Below are positions 52,710 through 62,240 of a stretch of DNA of 64,000 nt, one piece after another; position 1 is the stretch's first letter; the number at the start of each line of letters is the position of its first letter. The DNA is from Actinoplanes couchii (GTDB lineage Bacteria; Actinomycetota; Actinomycetes; Mycobacteriales; Micromonosporaceae), in NCBI RefSeq assembly GCF_016862075.1, contig NZ_BOMG01000032.1, positions 155,203-219,202 of the forward strand. The letters run 5' to 3'. The notes under the pieces are model-generated. The model searched no databases. It was not told the DNA's origin and worked only from the letters and a program-made list of their open reading frames with translations. Made by a program: the position numbers and the translations under genes.

Positions 52710-52815
52710 GCGAGGCGGGGAGCCGTGGGTGACGCTTCCCGACGCGAGGCGGGGAAGCGTGGGTGACGCTTCCCGACGCGAGGCGGGGAAGCGTGGGTGA
52801 CGCTTCCCGGCGCGA
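52710..52815. repeat. 34-bp tandem hairpin repeats
   Basis: Three consecutive 34-base units start at 52710, 52744 and 52778 (first GCGAGGCGGGG), with a partial fourth at 52812. Units two and three are almost identical. Each contains the inverted repeat GGGAAGCGT-GGGTG-ACGCTTCCC, so the transcript or single strand would form a row of identical hairpins. No unique spacers. Confidence 0.9.
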
Positions 52816-52863
52816 GGCATGAAGCTGTGAGCAGTACACCTCGGCGCAGGGCGGGGAACCAAT

Positions 52864-53005
52864 GACGGCACGAGTGGGGAACCGAAGACGGCACGAGTGG
52901 GGAACCGAAAGCGGCACAGGCGGGGGAACCGAAAGCAGCACGAATGGGGACCGAAGGCGGCGTAAGGCGGGAACCGAAAGCGTCGCGAGGCGGGAACCGG
53001 AGGTG
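52864..53005. repeat. 23-bp degenerate tandem repeats before the histidine kinase
   Basis: About six units of 21-24 bases (starts near 52864, 52887, 52910, 52934, 52955 and 52978), consensus GGCACGAGTGGGGAACCGAAA with drift towards the 3' end. They directly abut the ribosome site of the kinase gene at 53012. The stretch from 52589 to 53011 holds no other gene and must contain the promoters of both flanking genes. Confidence 0.85.
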
Positions 53006-53011
53006 GTGAGT

Positions 53012-54136
53012 ATGCGGGGCGCGGTTTCTCGCCGGGCGGGGTCGGCGTGGGGTGGGCGGCAGCGGCTGGTGGACGTCGCGGTCGCGGGTGGGGTCGCCGG
53101 CGTGCTGGCGCTGATCGCCTCGGCTGAGCTGGACGGGAACGAACCGGGCGGGAACAGCGGCGGGTGGGCGTATCTCGCGGCCGTCGCGCTCGGTGGGCTG
53201 ATGCTGGGGCGCCGCCGGTGGGCGCGGACCACTGTGGGGCTGACCGTTTTCGGACTCTTCGCCTGGTACGCGGCCGGCTTCCCGCCGATCGGTGTGGCGG
53301 TGCCGGTGGCGGCCGCCCTCTACTCGGCGGCCGAGGCCGGGCACCGCCGGAGCGCCTGCTCGTGGGCGTTCGTGGCGCTCGGTGTGTCGGTCGGGTTCCG
53401 GCTCCGGGAGGGGCAGGACTTCGGGTACGTGGTGCTCTACGACGGAACCGCGCACCTGGCGTTGATGGGCGCCGCGATCGCCCTCGGTGAGCTGGTCCGG
53501 GCCCGGCGCCGGATCGCGGCCCTGACCGAACGGCAGATCGACTGGGAGGCCGAACGGCGTGTGCACGAACATCAGCGGGAACTCTCCCGCGAGCTGCACG
53601 ATTCGATCGGGCACGCGCTGACCGTCGCCGCGATCCAGGCCAACGTGGCCCGGCAGGAGTCCACCCGGGATCCGGACGCCACGGCTGCCGCGCTCGACCA
53701 TGTGGGCCGGGCACTGTCCGAGGCGCTCGACGAGTTGCGCGGGACGGTACGGAACCTGCGAGCCGTCCCGGCGCCGTCGGCCGAGGACGTGGCGGAGCTG
53801 CTGGAGACGGCCCGGGCCGCCGGGTTCGAGGTCCACGCCGATCTGGAGCAGGTCCGGGATCCGGCTCCGGCACACCGGCTGATCCGGGAGGCGGTGACGA
53901 ACGCGCTACGGCACTCGACCGGCCGCCGGATCGACGTGCAGGTCCGCGAAACCGGCGATGAGCTGCTGATCCGGATCCGGGACGACGGTGATCCGGCGGC
54001 CCCGAACCCAGGCGGGACCGGACTGGCCGGGATGCGTGAACGGGTACTCGCGCTGGGCGGCCGGTTCGACGCCGGACCGGTGGAGAGTGGCTGGCTGGTC
54101 AGCGCGGCCATCCCGACGGTCCGGGAGGGGCTGTGA
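53012..54136 (+). CDS. DesK/NarL-type sensor histidine kinase
   Basis: 374 residues from the ATG at 53012, preceded by GGAGGTGGTGAG; in-frame codons further upstream lie in the repeat array. Four or five membrane helices in residues 20-150 (VAVAGGVAGVLALIASAEL, TVGLTVFGLFAWYAAGFP). The phospho-acceptor His is in LSRELHDSIGHALTVAAIQ and the ATPase domain has REAVTNALRHSTG, IRDDGDP and GTGLAGMRERVLALGG. GTGA overlap with its regulator. Confidence 0.9.
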   Translation: MRGAVSRRAGSAWGGRQRLVDVAVAGGVAGVLALIASAELDGNEPGGNSGGWAYLAAVALGGLMLGRRRWARTTVGLTVFGLFAWYAAGFPPIGVAVPVAAALYSAAEAGHRRSACSWAFVALGVSVGFRLREGQDFGYVVLYDGTAHLALMGAAIALGELVRARRRIAALTERQIDWEAERRVHEHQRELSRELHDSIGHALTVAAIQANVARQESTRDPDATAAALDHVGRALSEALDELRGTVRNLRAVPAPSAEDVAELLETARAAGFEVHADLEQVRDPAPAHRLIREAVTNALRHSTGRRIDVQVRETGDELLIRIRDDGDPAAPNPGGTGLAGMRERVLALGGRFDAGPVESGWLVSAAIPTVREGL

Positions 54137-54891
54137 CGACGATCCGGGTGGTGCTCGCCGACGACCAGTCACTGGTCCGCGCCGGGATCACCGCGCTCCT
54201 GACCGGCGCCAACGAAAGCAGGAGCAACGACGCGAACGAAGGCAAGAGCAACGGCGCGAACGAAGGCGAAAACAACGGCGCGAACAGAAGCGAGGATAGA
54301 AGCCGCATCGAGGTAGCCGGGGAAGCCTCCGACGGGGTGTCCGCCGCCGCGCTGGTCCGCCGGATCCGGCCGGACGTCGTGCTGATGGACATCCGGATGC
54401 CCGGTGGTGACGGGATCACCGCCACCCGGGCGATCCGCGCCGACCCCGAGTGCCGGGATGTGGCGATCCTGATGCTCACCACGTTCGACACCGACGACGA
54501 GGTGCTGGCGGCGATGCGGGCCGGCGCCGACGGATACCTGCTCAAGGACACCGCGCCGGAACCGTTGCGGGCCGCCGTCCGGTCCGCCGCCCGGGGCGAG
54601 CCGGTCCTCTCCCCCGGCGTGGCCCGGCAGGTGATGGGGCATGCGGCGGCGGTGCCACAGCCGGTCGCCGATCCCCGGCTGGGCCGGCTCACCGCCCGCG
54701 AACTCGAGGTCCTGGCCGCCCTCGCCGACGGCGACGACAACACGGCCGTCGCCAGGGCGCTGTCGCTGAGCCCGGACACCGTCCGGACGTACGTCCACCG
54801 GATCCTCGGCAAACTGGAAGCCGCGAGCCGGGCGCAGCTGGTGGCCATCGCCCACCGGTCCGGCCTCGCCGCGGCCCACCGCCGGCGGTAA
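54133..54891 (+). CDS. NarL/LuxR-family response regulator with repeat insertion in the receiver
   Basis: 252 residues, GTG start. The receiver is interrupted: after helix 1 (LVRAGITALLTG) come about 32 residues of Asn/Glu/Ser/Gly repeats (NESRSNDANEGKSNGANEG) before strand 2 resumes at RIEVAGEASDG. This puts the phospho-acceptor at Asp86 (VLMDIRMPGGDG) instead of near 54, as in the two other regulators here. The rest is normal: MLTTFDT, YLLKDTAP and a LuxR helix-turn-helix (LTARELEVLAALADGDDN, LSPDTVRTYVHRILGKL). The insertion lies in the alpha1-beta2 loop and may be tolerated. Partner of the overlapping kinase. Confidence 0.9.
   Translation: MTTIRVVLADDQSLVRAGITALLTGANESRSNDANEGKSNGANEGENNGANRSEDRSRIEVAGEASDGVSAAALVRRIRPDVVLMDIRMPGGDGITATRAIRADPECRDVAILMLTTFDTDDEVLAAMRAGADGYLLKDTAPEPLRAAVRSAARGEPVLSPGVARQVMGHAAAVPQPVADPRLGRLTARELEVLAALADGDDNTAVARALSLSPDTVRTYVHRILGKLEAASRAQLVAIAHRSGLAAAHRRR
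54208..54303. repeat. In-frame 24-bp tandem repeat inside the response regulator gene
   Basis: Four 24-base units (54208, 54232, 54256, 54280), consensus GCGAACGAAGGCAAGAGCAA. Each encodes eight residues of the type A-N-E-G-K-S-N-G. Purine-rich on the coding strand and poorer in GC than the gene around it, which marks it as an insertion or expansion. Confidence 0.9.
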
Positions 54892-54906
54892 GGCAGACTT
54901 CAGCCC

Positions 54907-55668
54907 GTGCGGAAGATTTCAGTGATCGGCATCGGCGCGGGCGACCCGGACCACCTGACCCTGCAGGCGGCCAAAGCGATCGGGCGGACCGATGTGTTCT
55001 TCCTGCTCGACAAGGGCGAGACCAAGGCCAGCCTGATCGACCTGCGGGAACGGATCATCCGCGCCTATTCGAAGCCGAGCAAGCGCATCGTCGAGGGGCG
55101 CGACCCCGACCGGGACCGCAACCCGGCCGACTACACCGGCACCGTCGCCGACTGGCGGCACCGGCGGTCCCTGGTGCTGGAAGAGCTGATCACCGAGTAT
55201 CTGAAGGACGATCAGAACGGTTCGATCCTGGTCTGGGGAGATCCTTCGCTGTACGACTCGACCATCGCGATCCTGGAGGAGATCCTGGAGCGCGGGGCGA
55301 TCGAGTTCGAGTTCGACGTGATCCCCGGCATCAGCAGTGTCTCCGCGCTCGCCGCCAAGCACCGGATCGGGCTGAACCGGGTCGGCCAGCCGATCCAGAT
55401 CACCACCGGGCGGCGGCTCGCCGAGGGCTGGCCGGACGGGGTCGACGACGTGGTCGTGATGCTGGACGCGCAGCAGGCGTTCACCAGACACCCGGAGGCG
55501 CAGATCTACTGGGGCGCCTACGTCAGCACCGAGGACGAGCTGCTGGCCGCCGGGACCGTCGCCGAGGTCGGCGACGAGATCGTGACGACGCGGACCGAAG
55601 CCCGCGAGCGCCACGGCTGGATCATGGACACTTACCTGCTGCGCCGCCCGCCGGCTACAGATCGTTGA
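54907..55668 (+). CDS. cobF: Precorrin-6A synthase (deacetylating), CobF
   Basis: 253 residues, GTG start 15 bases after the response regulator. A SAM-dependent C1 methyltransferase of the aerobic cobalamin pathway that methylates C1 of the corrin ring and releases acetate, giving precorrin-6A. Tetrapyrrole methylase motifs: [20 protein letters not shown] at the start, [15 protein letters not shown] and [20 protein letters not shown]. The [14 protein letters not shown] region and the length match CobF rather than the other cobalamin methyltransferases. It overlaps by 14 bases the end of the convergent acetyltransferase gene. Confidence 0.92.
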   Translation: MRKISVIGIGAGDPDHLTLQAAKAIGRTDVFFLLDKGETKASLIDLRERIIRAYSKPSKRIVEGRDPDRDRNPADYTGTVADWRHRRSLVLEELITEYLKDDQNGSILVWGDPSLYDSTIAILEEILERGAIEFEFDVIPGISSVSALAAKHRIGLNRVGQPIQITTGRRLAEGWPDGVDDVVVMLDAQQAFTRHPEAQIYWGAYVSTEDELLAAGTVAEVGDEIVTTRTEARERHGWIMDTYLLRRPPATDR

Positions 55669-56167
55669 ACGGGCTCGCGTAACCGAAGACGCCTCGCTGC
55701 GCCGGGTCGTAACCGGTCAGGGTCCGGACCTGGAAGTACGGGGCCCACTCGGCGACCGGCGGTTCGATGCCGTACCCGGCGGCGAGGCGGAACCCGAACC
55801 GTGCGTAGTAGCCCGGGTCACCCAGCAGCACCACCATCGGCTCGCTCAGGGCGTCGGCCGCGCCGAGCACCGCGTGCATCAGCGCCGAACCCACACCACG
55901 CCGCTGGTGGCCCGGGCCCACGCTGAGCGGGCCCAGGCCGAGGGCGGCCGCCTGTCCGACGTGGCCGCGGGAGCAGACGACGTGACCGACCACGTCCTCG
56001 CCGTCGACCGCCACCAGGGACAACGCCGGAAGCCAGCCCTCGTCGGCCCGCAACCGGTCCACCAGCGGCGCCTCGACGGGCGCCGGGGAGTCCGGGCGGG
56101 TGAAGGCGGCTGCCGTCACCGCCCGGATCGCGTCGATGTCGGCGGCCGTCTCACGTCGGATGATCAT
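55655..56167 (-). CDS. GNAT-family N-acetyltransferase
   Basis: 170 residues from the ATG at 56167 ([20 protein letters not shown]), which overlaps the cobN stop by ATGA and is therefore translationally coupled to it. The acetyl-CoA loop is [20 protein letters not shown], followed by [18 protein letters not shown] as in the YhbS-like group. Substrate unknown. Its position directly after cobN suggests expression under the same B12 riboswitch, though no link to cobalamin chemistry is known. Confidence 0.87.
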   Translation of the reverse strand: MIIRRETAADIDAIRAVTAAAFTRPDSPAPVEAPLVDRLRADEGWLPALSLVAVDGEDVVGHVVCSRGHVGQAAALGLGPLSVGPGHQRRGVGSALMHAVLGAADALSEPMVVLLGDPGYYARFGFRLAAGYGIEPPVAEWAPYFQVRTLTGYDPAQRGVFGYASPFNDL

Positions 56168-59100
56168 CGGGCCGGACCGTCCTCCAGGTCGCCTTCGGTC
56201 TCCAGGTAGAGCTGCTGCAGGGCGGCAAGCGTCTCCGGCTCGGGCGCCTCCCACAGCTTACGGTCGGCGGCCTCCAGCAGGCGCTCGGAGATGCCGTGCA
56301 GGGCCCACGGGTTGGACTGGCGCATGAACTTCTGGTTGTCCGGGTCGAGCACGTAACTGGCGGCGAGCTGCTCGTACATCCAGTCGGTGACGACACCGGC
56401 GGTCGCGTCGTACCCGAAGAGGTAGTCGACCGTCGCGGCCAGCTCGAAAGCGCCCTTGTAACCGTGCCTGCGCATGGCCGCGATCCAGCGCGGGTTCACC
56501 ACCCGGGCCCGGAAGATCCGCGCGGTCTCCTCGGTCAGGCTGCGGGTCCGCGCCTGGTCCGGGTTGGTGTTGTCGCCGATGTACGCCGCCGGAGCCTTGC
56601 CGCTCAGCGCCCGCACCGTGGCGATCATGCCGCCGTGGTACTGGAAGTAGTCGTCGGAGTCGACGATGTCGTGCTCGCGGGTGTCGATGTTCTTCGCGGC
56701 CACGTCGATCCGCCGGTACGCGTTCTCCATGTCCGCCCGGGCCGGCACCCCGTCGAGCCCGCGCCCGTAGGCGAAGCCACCCCACACGGCGTAGACCTCG
56801 GCCAGGTCGGCGTCGTCACGCCAGTTCCGGCTATCGATCAAAGGCAGGATGCCTGCGCCGTACGCGCCGGGCCGGGAACCGAAGATCCGGGTGGTGGCGC
56901 GGCGCCAGTCGCCGTGCTCGCCCTGATCGCGCAGGGCGTGCTCACGCACGTAGTTGTCCGGCTCGTCCAGCTCGGCGACCAGCTTGAACGCGTCGTCGAG
57001 CATCGCCACCACGTGCGGGAACGCGTCCCGGAAGAAGCCGGAGATGCGGACCGTGACGTCGACACGCGGGCGGCCCAGTTCCTCGGCGGTGATCGGCTCC
57101 AGCCCGGTGACCCGCCGCGACGCCGGATCCCAGATCGGTCGCACACCGATCAGGGCCAGGATCTCGGCGATGTCGTCACCGGCGGTGCGCATCGCGCTGG
57201 TGCCCCAGGCGGAGAGACCGACCGAGCGGGGCCAGTCGCCGTAGTCGGTCCGGTACCTGGTCAGCAGCGACTCGGCCATCGCCTGCCCGGTCTCCCAGGC
57301 CAGCTGGCTCGGGATCGCCTTGGGGTCGACGGAGTAGAAGTTGCGCCCGGTCGGCAGCACGTTGATCAGCCCACGCAGCGGCGACCCACTGGGCCCGGCC
57401 GGCACATAGCCACCACCGAGAGCGTGCAACACGTGCGTCAGCTCGTCGGTGGTCTTCGCCAGCCGCGGCACGACCTCGCCGGCGGCGAACTCCAGCACCC
57501 GCACAATTTCCGACAAGTCGAAAATTTCGGAAATGTGCGCGGGGTTGGGGGTGGGTGCGGCGGCCGGCGCGGCCGACGCCGGGTTGGAGGTAGGCGTGGC
57601 GGCCGACGCGGGGGTGGCGACCGCGGCGAGGGCTGTGGATACCAGGGACTGCGGCACGGTTGTCGGCCAGTCGGCCTCCTCCATGGCGGTCACCAGGGCT
57701 CGGGCCTGCGCCTCCACCGCGTCGGTCGCGGCGGTCGAAGCGTCCTCGGGCAGGCCCAGGGCCTCGCGGAGGCCGGGCAGCGCGGCCACCTTGCCGGCCC
57801 ACATCTGGCGGGCCCGCAGCATCGCCAGGACCAGGTTGATCCGGGGCTCGCCGGACGGCGCCTCGCCGAGGATGTGCAGGCCGTCGCGGATCTGGACGTC
57901 CTTCACCTCGCACAGCCAGCCGTCGATGTGCATGATGAAGTCGTCGAACTCCTCGTCGTCCGGCCGGTTGGCCTGACCGAGGTCGTGGTCCATCTTGGCG
58001 GCCTGGATCAGCGTCCAGATCTGGGCGCGGACGGCCGGCAGTTTCGCCGGGTCGAGGGCGGCGATGTTGGCGTGCTCGTCGAGCAGCTGCTCCAGGCGGG
58101 CGATGTCGCCGTACGACTCGGCGCGGGCCATCGGCGGGATCAGGTGGTCGACCAGGGTGGCGTGCGCCCGGCGCTTGGCCTGGGTGCCCTCGCCCGGGTC
58201 GTTGACCAGGAACGGGTAGATCAGCGGCAGGTCGCCGAGGGCCGCGTCGGTGCCGTCCGAGGCGGACATCCCGACATTCTTCCCCGGCAGCCACTCCAGG
58301 TTGCCGTGTTTACCGACGTGCACCACCGCGTGCGCACCGAAGTCGTCGGCCAGCCAACGGTAGGCGGCCAGGTAGTGGTGGCTCGGCGGCAGGTCCGGGT
58401 CGTGGTAGATGGCCACCGGGTTGGCGCCGAAACCCCGCGGCGGCTGCACCATCACGACGATGTTCTCGTCGCGGAGCGCGGCCAGCACGATGTCGCCGTC
58501 ATCGGTGTACAGCTCGCCGGGCGGCGGGCCCCAATGCTGCTGGACGCTCGCCCGGAAATCCTCCGGCAGGGTCGCGAACCACGCCGCGTAACGATCGCCG
58601 GGGATCCGCACCGGGTTCGCCGCGAGCTGCTCCTCGGTCAGCCAGTCCGGATCCTGCCCACCGGCCGCGATCAGGGTGTGGATCAGGCCATCACCGTCGT
58701 ACGCCCCGAAGTCTCCGATCCGATAACCCGCCGCCGCGAGGGCGGCGAGCAGCGCGACGGTCGAGGCCGGGGTGTCCAGGCCCACCGCGTTGCCGATCCG
58801 CGAATGCTTCGTCGGGTAGGCCGACAGCATCAGCGCGACCTTGCGCTCGGCCGGTGGCACGTGCCGCAACCGGGCGTGCGCAACCGCGATCCCGGCGACC
58901 CGGGACGCCCGCTCGGGGTCGGCGACGTAGACCGACAGCCCGTCCTCGTCGATCTCCTTGAACGAGAACGGCACCGTGATGATCCGGCCGTCGAACTCCG
59001 GGATCGCCACCTGCGTCGCCGCGTCCAGCGGGGTCAGGCCGTCGTCGCTGGCCTCCCAGGCGGCCCGCGAACTGGTCAGGCAGAGCCCCTGCAGGATCGG

Positions 59101-59826
59101 CACGTCGAGGTCGGCGAGGACCCCCACGTCCCACGCCTCGTCGTCGCCGCCCGCACCGACCGCCGCCGGCTTGGTGCCACCGGCGGCCAGCACCGTCACC
59201 ACCAGCGCGTCCGCCTTGCGCAGCTCGGCCAGCAGCTCGGGCGGCGCGGTCCGCAGCGACGCCGTGTAGATCGGCAGCGCCCGCGCGCCCTTGGCCTCGA
59301 TCGCCTGGCTGAGCGCCTCGACGAACGCGGTGTTGCCGGCCATGTGGTGGGCCCGGTAGTAGAGCACCGCCACGGTCGCCGGGCCGGTGTCGGCCGCCGC
59401 CTCGCGGGGCAGCGGGCCCCACTCCGGCGCGGCGACCGCGGGCGCGAACCCGTTGCCGGTCAGCAGCACCGTGTCGGAGAGGAAGTCGTGCAGCGACGTC
59501 AGATTCTCCGGGCCGCCCTGGGCCAGGTAGACGTGTGCCTCGGCGGCCACCCCGGCGGGCACCGTGGAGAGTTTCATCAACTCGGCGTCGGGGGCCTGCT
59601 CGCCGCCGAGCACCACCACCGGGACCGTGCCCGCGAGCAGCGCGTCGAGGCCCTCCTCCCAGGCGCGGCGGCCGCCGAGGATGCGCACCACCACCAGCTC
59701 GACCCCGTCGAGCAGGGCCGGGAGGTCGGCGACGCCGGTGCGGGCCGGGTTGGCCAGGCGCCACGGCGAACCGCTGGCCCGGGCGCTGAGCAGATCGGTG
59801 TCGGACGTCGACAGCAGCAGGAACAC
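56164..59826 (-). CDS. cobN: Cobaltochelatase large subunit CobN
   Basis: 1220 residues from the GTG at 59826, with GGGGGAG ten bases before it; the upstream in-frame stretch is riboswitch RNA. CobN is the large subunit of the aerobic ATP-dependent chelatase that inserts cobalt into hydrogenobyrinic acid a,c-diamide, with CobS and CobT-type partners (not in the window). Recognisable segments: [80 protein letters not shown], and [21 protein letters not shown]. An Ala/Pro-rich linker (near residues 745-770, [20 protein letters not shown]) interrupts the body. Length fits the family. An acetyltransferase gene follows, overlapping. Confidence 0.94.
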   Translation of the reverse strand: MFLLLSTSDTDLLSARASGSPWRLANPARTGVADLPALLDGVELVVVRILGGRRAWEEGLDALLAGTVPVVVLGGEQAPDAELMKLSTVPAGVAAEAHVYLAQGGPENLTSLHDFLSDTVLLTGNGFAPAVAAPEWGPLPREAAADTGPATVAVLYYRAHHMAGNTAFVEALSQAIEAKGARALPIYTASLRTAPPELLAELRKADALVVTVLAAGGTKPAAVGAGGDDEAWDVGVLADLDVPILQGLCLTSSRAAWEASDDGLTPLDAATQVAIPEFDGRIITVPFSFKEIDEDGLSVYVADPERASRVAGIAVAHARLRHVPPAERKVALMLSAYPTKHSRIGNAVGLDTPASTVALLAALAAAGYRIGDFGAYDGDGLIHTLIAAGGQDPDWLTEEQLAANPVRIPGDRYAAWFATLPEDFRASVQQHWGPPPGELYTDDGDIVLAALRDENIVVMVQPPRGFGANPVAIYHDPDLPPSHHYLAAYRWLADDFGAHAVVHVGKHGNLEWLPGKNVGMSASDGTDAALGDLPLIYPFLVNDPGEGTQAKRRAHATLVDHLIPPMARAESYGDIARLEQLLDEHANIAALDPAKLPAVRAQIWTLIQAAKMDHDLGQANRPDDEEFDDFIMHIDGWLCEVKDVQIRDGLHILGEAPSGEPRINLVLAMLRARQMWAGKVAALPGLREALGLPEDASTAATDAVEAQARALVTAMEEADWPTTVPQSLVSTALAAVATPASAATPTSNPASAAPAAAPTPNPAHISEIFDLSEIVRVLEFAAGEVVPRLAKTTDELTHVLHALGGGYVPAGPSGSPLRGLINVLPTGRNFYSVDPKAIPSQLAWETGQAMAESLLTRYRTDYGDWPRSVGLSAWGTSAMRTAGDDIAEILALIGVRPIWDPASRRVTGLEPITAEELGRPRVDVTVRISGFFRDAFPHVVAMLDDAFKLVAELDEPDNYVREHALRDQGEHGDWRRATTRIFGSRPGAYGAGILPLIDSRNWRDDADLAEVYAVWGGFAYGRGLDGVPARADMENAYRRIDVAAKNIDTREHDIVDSDDYFQYHGGMIATVRALSGKAPAAYIGDNTNPDQARTRSLTEETARIFRARVVNPRWIAAMRRHGYKGAFELAATVDYLFGYDATAGVVTDWMYEQLAASYVLDPDNQKFMRQSNPWALHGISERLLEAADRKLWEAPEPETLAALQQLYLETEGDLEDGPAR

Positions 59827-59857
59827 GCGCGCACTCCCCCTCGGGGTCCGCGCCCCG

Positions 59858-60012
59858 GGTAGAACGGAAAGACGGCGACCGGAGTTCCTGGCTCCCAGAG
59901 AAAACCCTGGTGACAGTGGCGGGACCGCGCCGGACTCGCACCGGCTTCCTCCGCGGCGTCGCCGCCCTTGAGCCCCTTGAGCTTCCCGAACCCCGGTGTC
60001 CCACGTCAAGGC
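59858..60012 (-). promoter_or_regulatory. Cobalamin riboswitch upstream of cobN
   Basis: On the minus strand, GGAAGCCGGTGCGAGTCCGG then GCGGTCCCGCCACTGTCACC (59908-59947) is the cobalamin aptamer core including the B12 box GCCACTGT. It is followed by GAGCCAGGAACTC (59882-59896) as in the standard 3' region. The aptamer ends about 30-50 bases before the cobN GTG, consistent with translational repression by adenosylcobalamin. The divergent cobG gene has no such element. Confidence 0.93.
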
Positions 60013-60092
60013 GGATCCGGCGCTGTGACGCTCCCGACCCGCGGCCCACCGAAGGTGAATTCGTGTCGGAGGGCGGCCGTAGTATCCCGGCC

Positions 60093-61586
60093 ATGGCTCC
60101 CCGTCGAACCTCCGAGACCGACGCCTGCCCCGGCGCTCTGCGGCTGCATGCCGCGGCCGACGGCATGCTCGCCCGGGTGCGGCTGCCCGGCGGGATGCTG
60201 TCCGGGGCGCAGCTGCGTGCGCTGCGGGAGCTGGCCGAGGAGTTCGGTGACGGCGCGCTGGAGTTGACCTCGCGCGCCAACCTGCAGCTCAGAGGCCTGG
60301 ACCCGAGCGATGCGAGCGCGCTGGCGGACAGGTTGCGGTCGGCGGGTCTGCTGCCCTCGGCAACCCACGATGCGGTCCGGAACATCGCGGCCCCGCCCCT
60401 CGCCGGCCGGTCGCTGCGCAGGCTCGTGGAGCAGCTCGACCGGGCGATCCTCGACGATCCGGCGCTGCCCGCGCTGCCGGGGAAATTCCTGTTCGCGATC
60501 GGGCACGTGCCACTCGCCTCGGACGTCGCCGCGGTCCCCGATCCACCCGGCCGGTCGTTCACGATCCGGTTCGCCGGCCACGACACGGGAGTCCGTGTGG
60601 GGTCCGCTCACGTGGTTCCGGTGTTGGTCGCGGCCGCGCACGCGTTCCTGTCCGAACGGGACGCGCAACGTGGTGACGGGGGTTCGGCCTGGCGGCTGCG
60701 GGAGCTGACCGACGGTCCGGCCCGGGTGTCGGCCCGGGTCGTGGCGGCCCTCGGGTTGACCACGGTGCCGGTCGAGGTGGCGGTTCCGGTCGATGCCGCG
60801 GAGCCGGGTGACCTGATCGGGGTCGTCCCGCAGGAGGACGGGCGGGTCGCGGTCGCGACTCTGGTTCCGCTCGGGCGCTTGACCGGCGTACCGCAACGGG
60901 TCTTGGAAGAAGCGGACCACCTGGCCGTGACGCCCTGGCGTGGGATCGTCGTCACCGATCTTCCGCCGGAGGCGGCTCGGCCGTGGGCGGATCGCATGGC
61001 CGCCGCCGGGCTCGCGGTGACCGCCGGGTCGCCCTGGTCCGGGGTGACCGCGTGCGCCGGGCAGCCGGGGTGTGCGAAATCGCTGGCCGACGTGCGGGCC
61101 GACGCGGCCGGTGCGGCCCGGTTCGTCGACGGTCTGCCGGTGCACTGGGCGGGGTGTGGGCGGGCCTGCGGCAGCCCGGCCGGGCCACACGTGCTGGCCG
61201 AGGCCACCGCCACCGGTTACCGGATCACCCGCCGCCCGACGGCGAGCACCCCGCTCGGCGGCCTCCCACCGGCAAGCGCCCCTCCTGACGGCCTCTCACT
61301 GGCAAGCGCCCCTCCCGATGGCCTCTCACTGGGGAGCACGCATCCTGGCCGCTTTCCACAAGCGGGCGGCCCTCGCCCACCGGTGAGCACACCTCCCGGC
61401 GGCCTCCCACCGGCGAGCGACCATCTCGCACTGGCGAGTGGCGCTCCCGGCGGCGGAGCGGGTGGGCAAAGCGGACTGGTCGGGCCATCGACTGCGGCGG
61501 CGGAATCGCTGAGGATCGGCGGAGCCGAACCGGTCACGGCGCGGGACTTGGCAGACGTGGTGGCTGGGGCGAGGAGACCTGAGTGA
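60093..61586 (+). CDS. cobG: Precorrin-3B synthase CobG with repeat-expanded C-terminal region
   Basis: 497 residues from the ATG at 60093 (a GTG at 60063 is possible). CobG is a sirohaem-like/4Fe-4S monooxygenase that converts precorrin-3A to precorrin-3B in the oxygen-dependent pathway. Nitrite/sulfite reductase half-domain: [18 protein letters not shown]. The Fe-S cysteines are in [20 protein letters not shown] and [17 protein letters not shown]. After residue 375 there is an unusual 75-residue Pro/Gly/Ser/Ala stretch of 10-residue repeats ([10 protein letters not shown]), then a short normal end ([17 protein letters not shown]). CobG proteins are usually near 400 residues, so the extra length comes from the repeat. 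The stop overlaps cobH. Confidence 0.9.
   Translation: MAPRRTSETDACPGALRLHAAADGMLARVRLPGGMLSGAQLRALRELAEEFGDGALELTSRANLQLRGLDPSDASALADRLRSAGLLPSATHDAVRNIAAPPLAGRSLRRLVEQLDRAILDDPALPALPGKFLFAIGHVPLASDVAAVPDPPGRSFTIRFAGHDTGVRVGSAHVVPVLVAAAHAFLSERDAQRGDGGSAWRLRELTDGPARVSARVVAALGLTTVPVEVAVPVDAAEPGDLIGVVPQEDGRVAVATLVPLGRLTGVPQRVLEEADHLAVTPWRGIVVTDLPPEAARPWADRMAAAGLAVTAGSPWSGVTACAGQPGCAKSLADVRADAAGAARFVDGLPVHWAGCGRACGSPAGPHVLAEATATGYRITRRPTASTPLGGLPPASAPPDGLSLASAPPDGLSLGSTHPGRFPQAGGPRPPVSTPPGGLPPASDHLALASGAPGGGAGGQSGLVGPSTAAAESLRIGGAEPVTARDLADVVAGARRPE
61261..61450. repeat. In-frame 30-bp tandem repeat within cobG
   Basis: Units beginning GCCTCNCACNGGCAAGCGCC at 61261, 61291 and 61321 with an exact 30-base period. 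More diverged copies continue to about 61450 (for example 61402-61430). The period keeps the reading frame and encodes the [14 protein letters not shown] repeats of CobG. Confidence 0.85.
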
Positions 61587-62203
61587 TGGATTACGTGCGC
61601 GACGGTGCGGAGATCTACCGGCGTTCGTTCGCCACCATCCGGGCGGAGGCGGACCTGTCGGGGCTGCCGGAGGACGTGTCGCGGGTGGTGGTCCGGATGA
61701 TCCACGCCTGCGGGATGGTGGATCTGGTAGAAGATGTCCGGTTCAGTCCGGGAGTGGTCACCGCCGCCCGGAAAGCGCTGCTCGCCGGCGCCCCGATCCT
61801 GTGCGACGCCGAGATGGTGGCGTCCGGGGTGACCCGGACCCGGCTGCCGGCCGCCAACGACGTGGTCTGCACACTGCGGGATCCGGCGGTGCCGGCGCTG
61901 GCGGCCGAGATCGGCAACACCCGGAGCGCGGCCGCCCTCGACCTGTGGGGCGATCGGCTCGACGGTGCCGTGGTGGCGATCGGCAACGCGCCCACCGCCC
62001 TGTTCCGGCTGCTGGAGATGATCGGGGCGGGTGCGCCCCGGCCGGCCGCGGTGATCGGTGTCCCGGTCGGGTTCATCGGTGCGGCCGAGTCCAAGGAGGC
62101 GCTGGCCGAGTCCGGGCTGGAGTTCCTGATCGTGCGGGGCCGCCGGGGTGGCAGCGCGATCACCGCGGCCGCGATCAACGCCCTCGCGTCCGAAGCGGAA
62201 TGA
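61586..62203 (+). CDS. cobH: Precorrin-8X methylmutase CobH
   Basis: 205 residues from the ATG at 61586 (a GTG one codon earlier is equally well placed; GAGGAG at 61571-61576 serves both). Moves a methyl group from C11 to C12, giving hydrogenobyrinate. Family motifs: [20 protein letters not shown] with the catalytic His, [36 protein letters not shown] and [20 protein letters not shown]. Overlaps the cobG stop, so the two genes are coupled; cobIJ begins 37 bases later. Confidence 0.94.
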   Translation: MDYVRDGAEIYRRSFATIRAEADLSGLPEDVSRVVVRMIHACGMVDLVEDVRFSPGVVTAARKALLAGAPILCDAEMVASGVTRTRLPAANDVVCTLRDPAVPALAAEIGNTRSAAALDLWGDRLDGAVVAIGNAPTALFRLLEMIGAGAPRPAAVIGVPVGFIGAAESKEALAESGLEFLIVRGRRGGSAITAAAINALASEAE

Positions 62204-62240
62204 AACCCGGAACCGAAGTAGCGAAGCAGAGCGGAACAGC

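Noticed and set aside
52710..53005. CRISPR-like array
   Set aside because: Units of 34 and 23 bases are directly adjacent without unique spacers, and no cas genes are near.
52589..53875. Long minus-strand reading frames through the repeat arrays and the histidine kinase
   Set aside because: They owe their length to repeats and high GC, and lie opposite a clear kinase gene.
56296..59862. Plus-strand open frame opposite cobN
   Set aside because: Antisense shadow; rich in Arg, Gly and His with no domain signatures, while cobN is unmistakable.
59827..60009. N-terminal extension of CobN
   Set aside because: The stretch is the cobalamin riboswitch and ribosome site; the family start matches the GTG at 59826.
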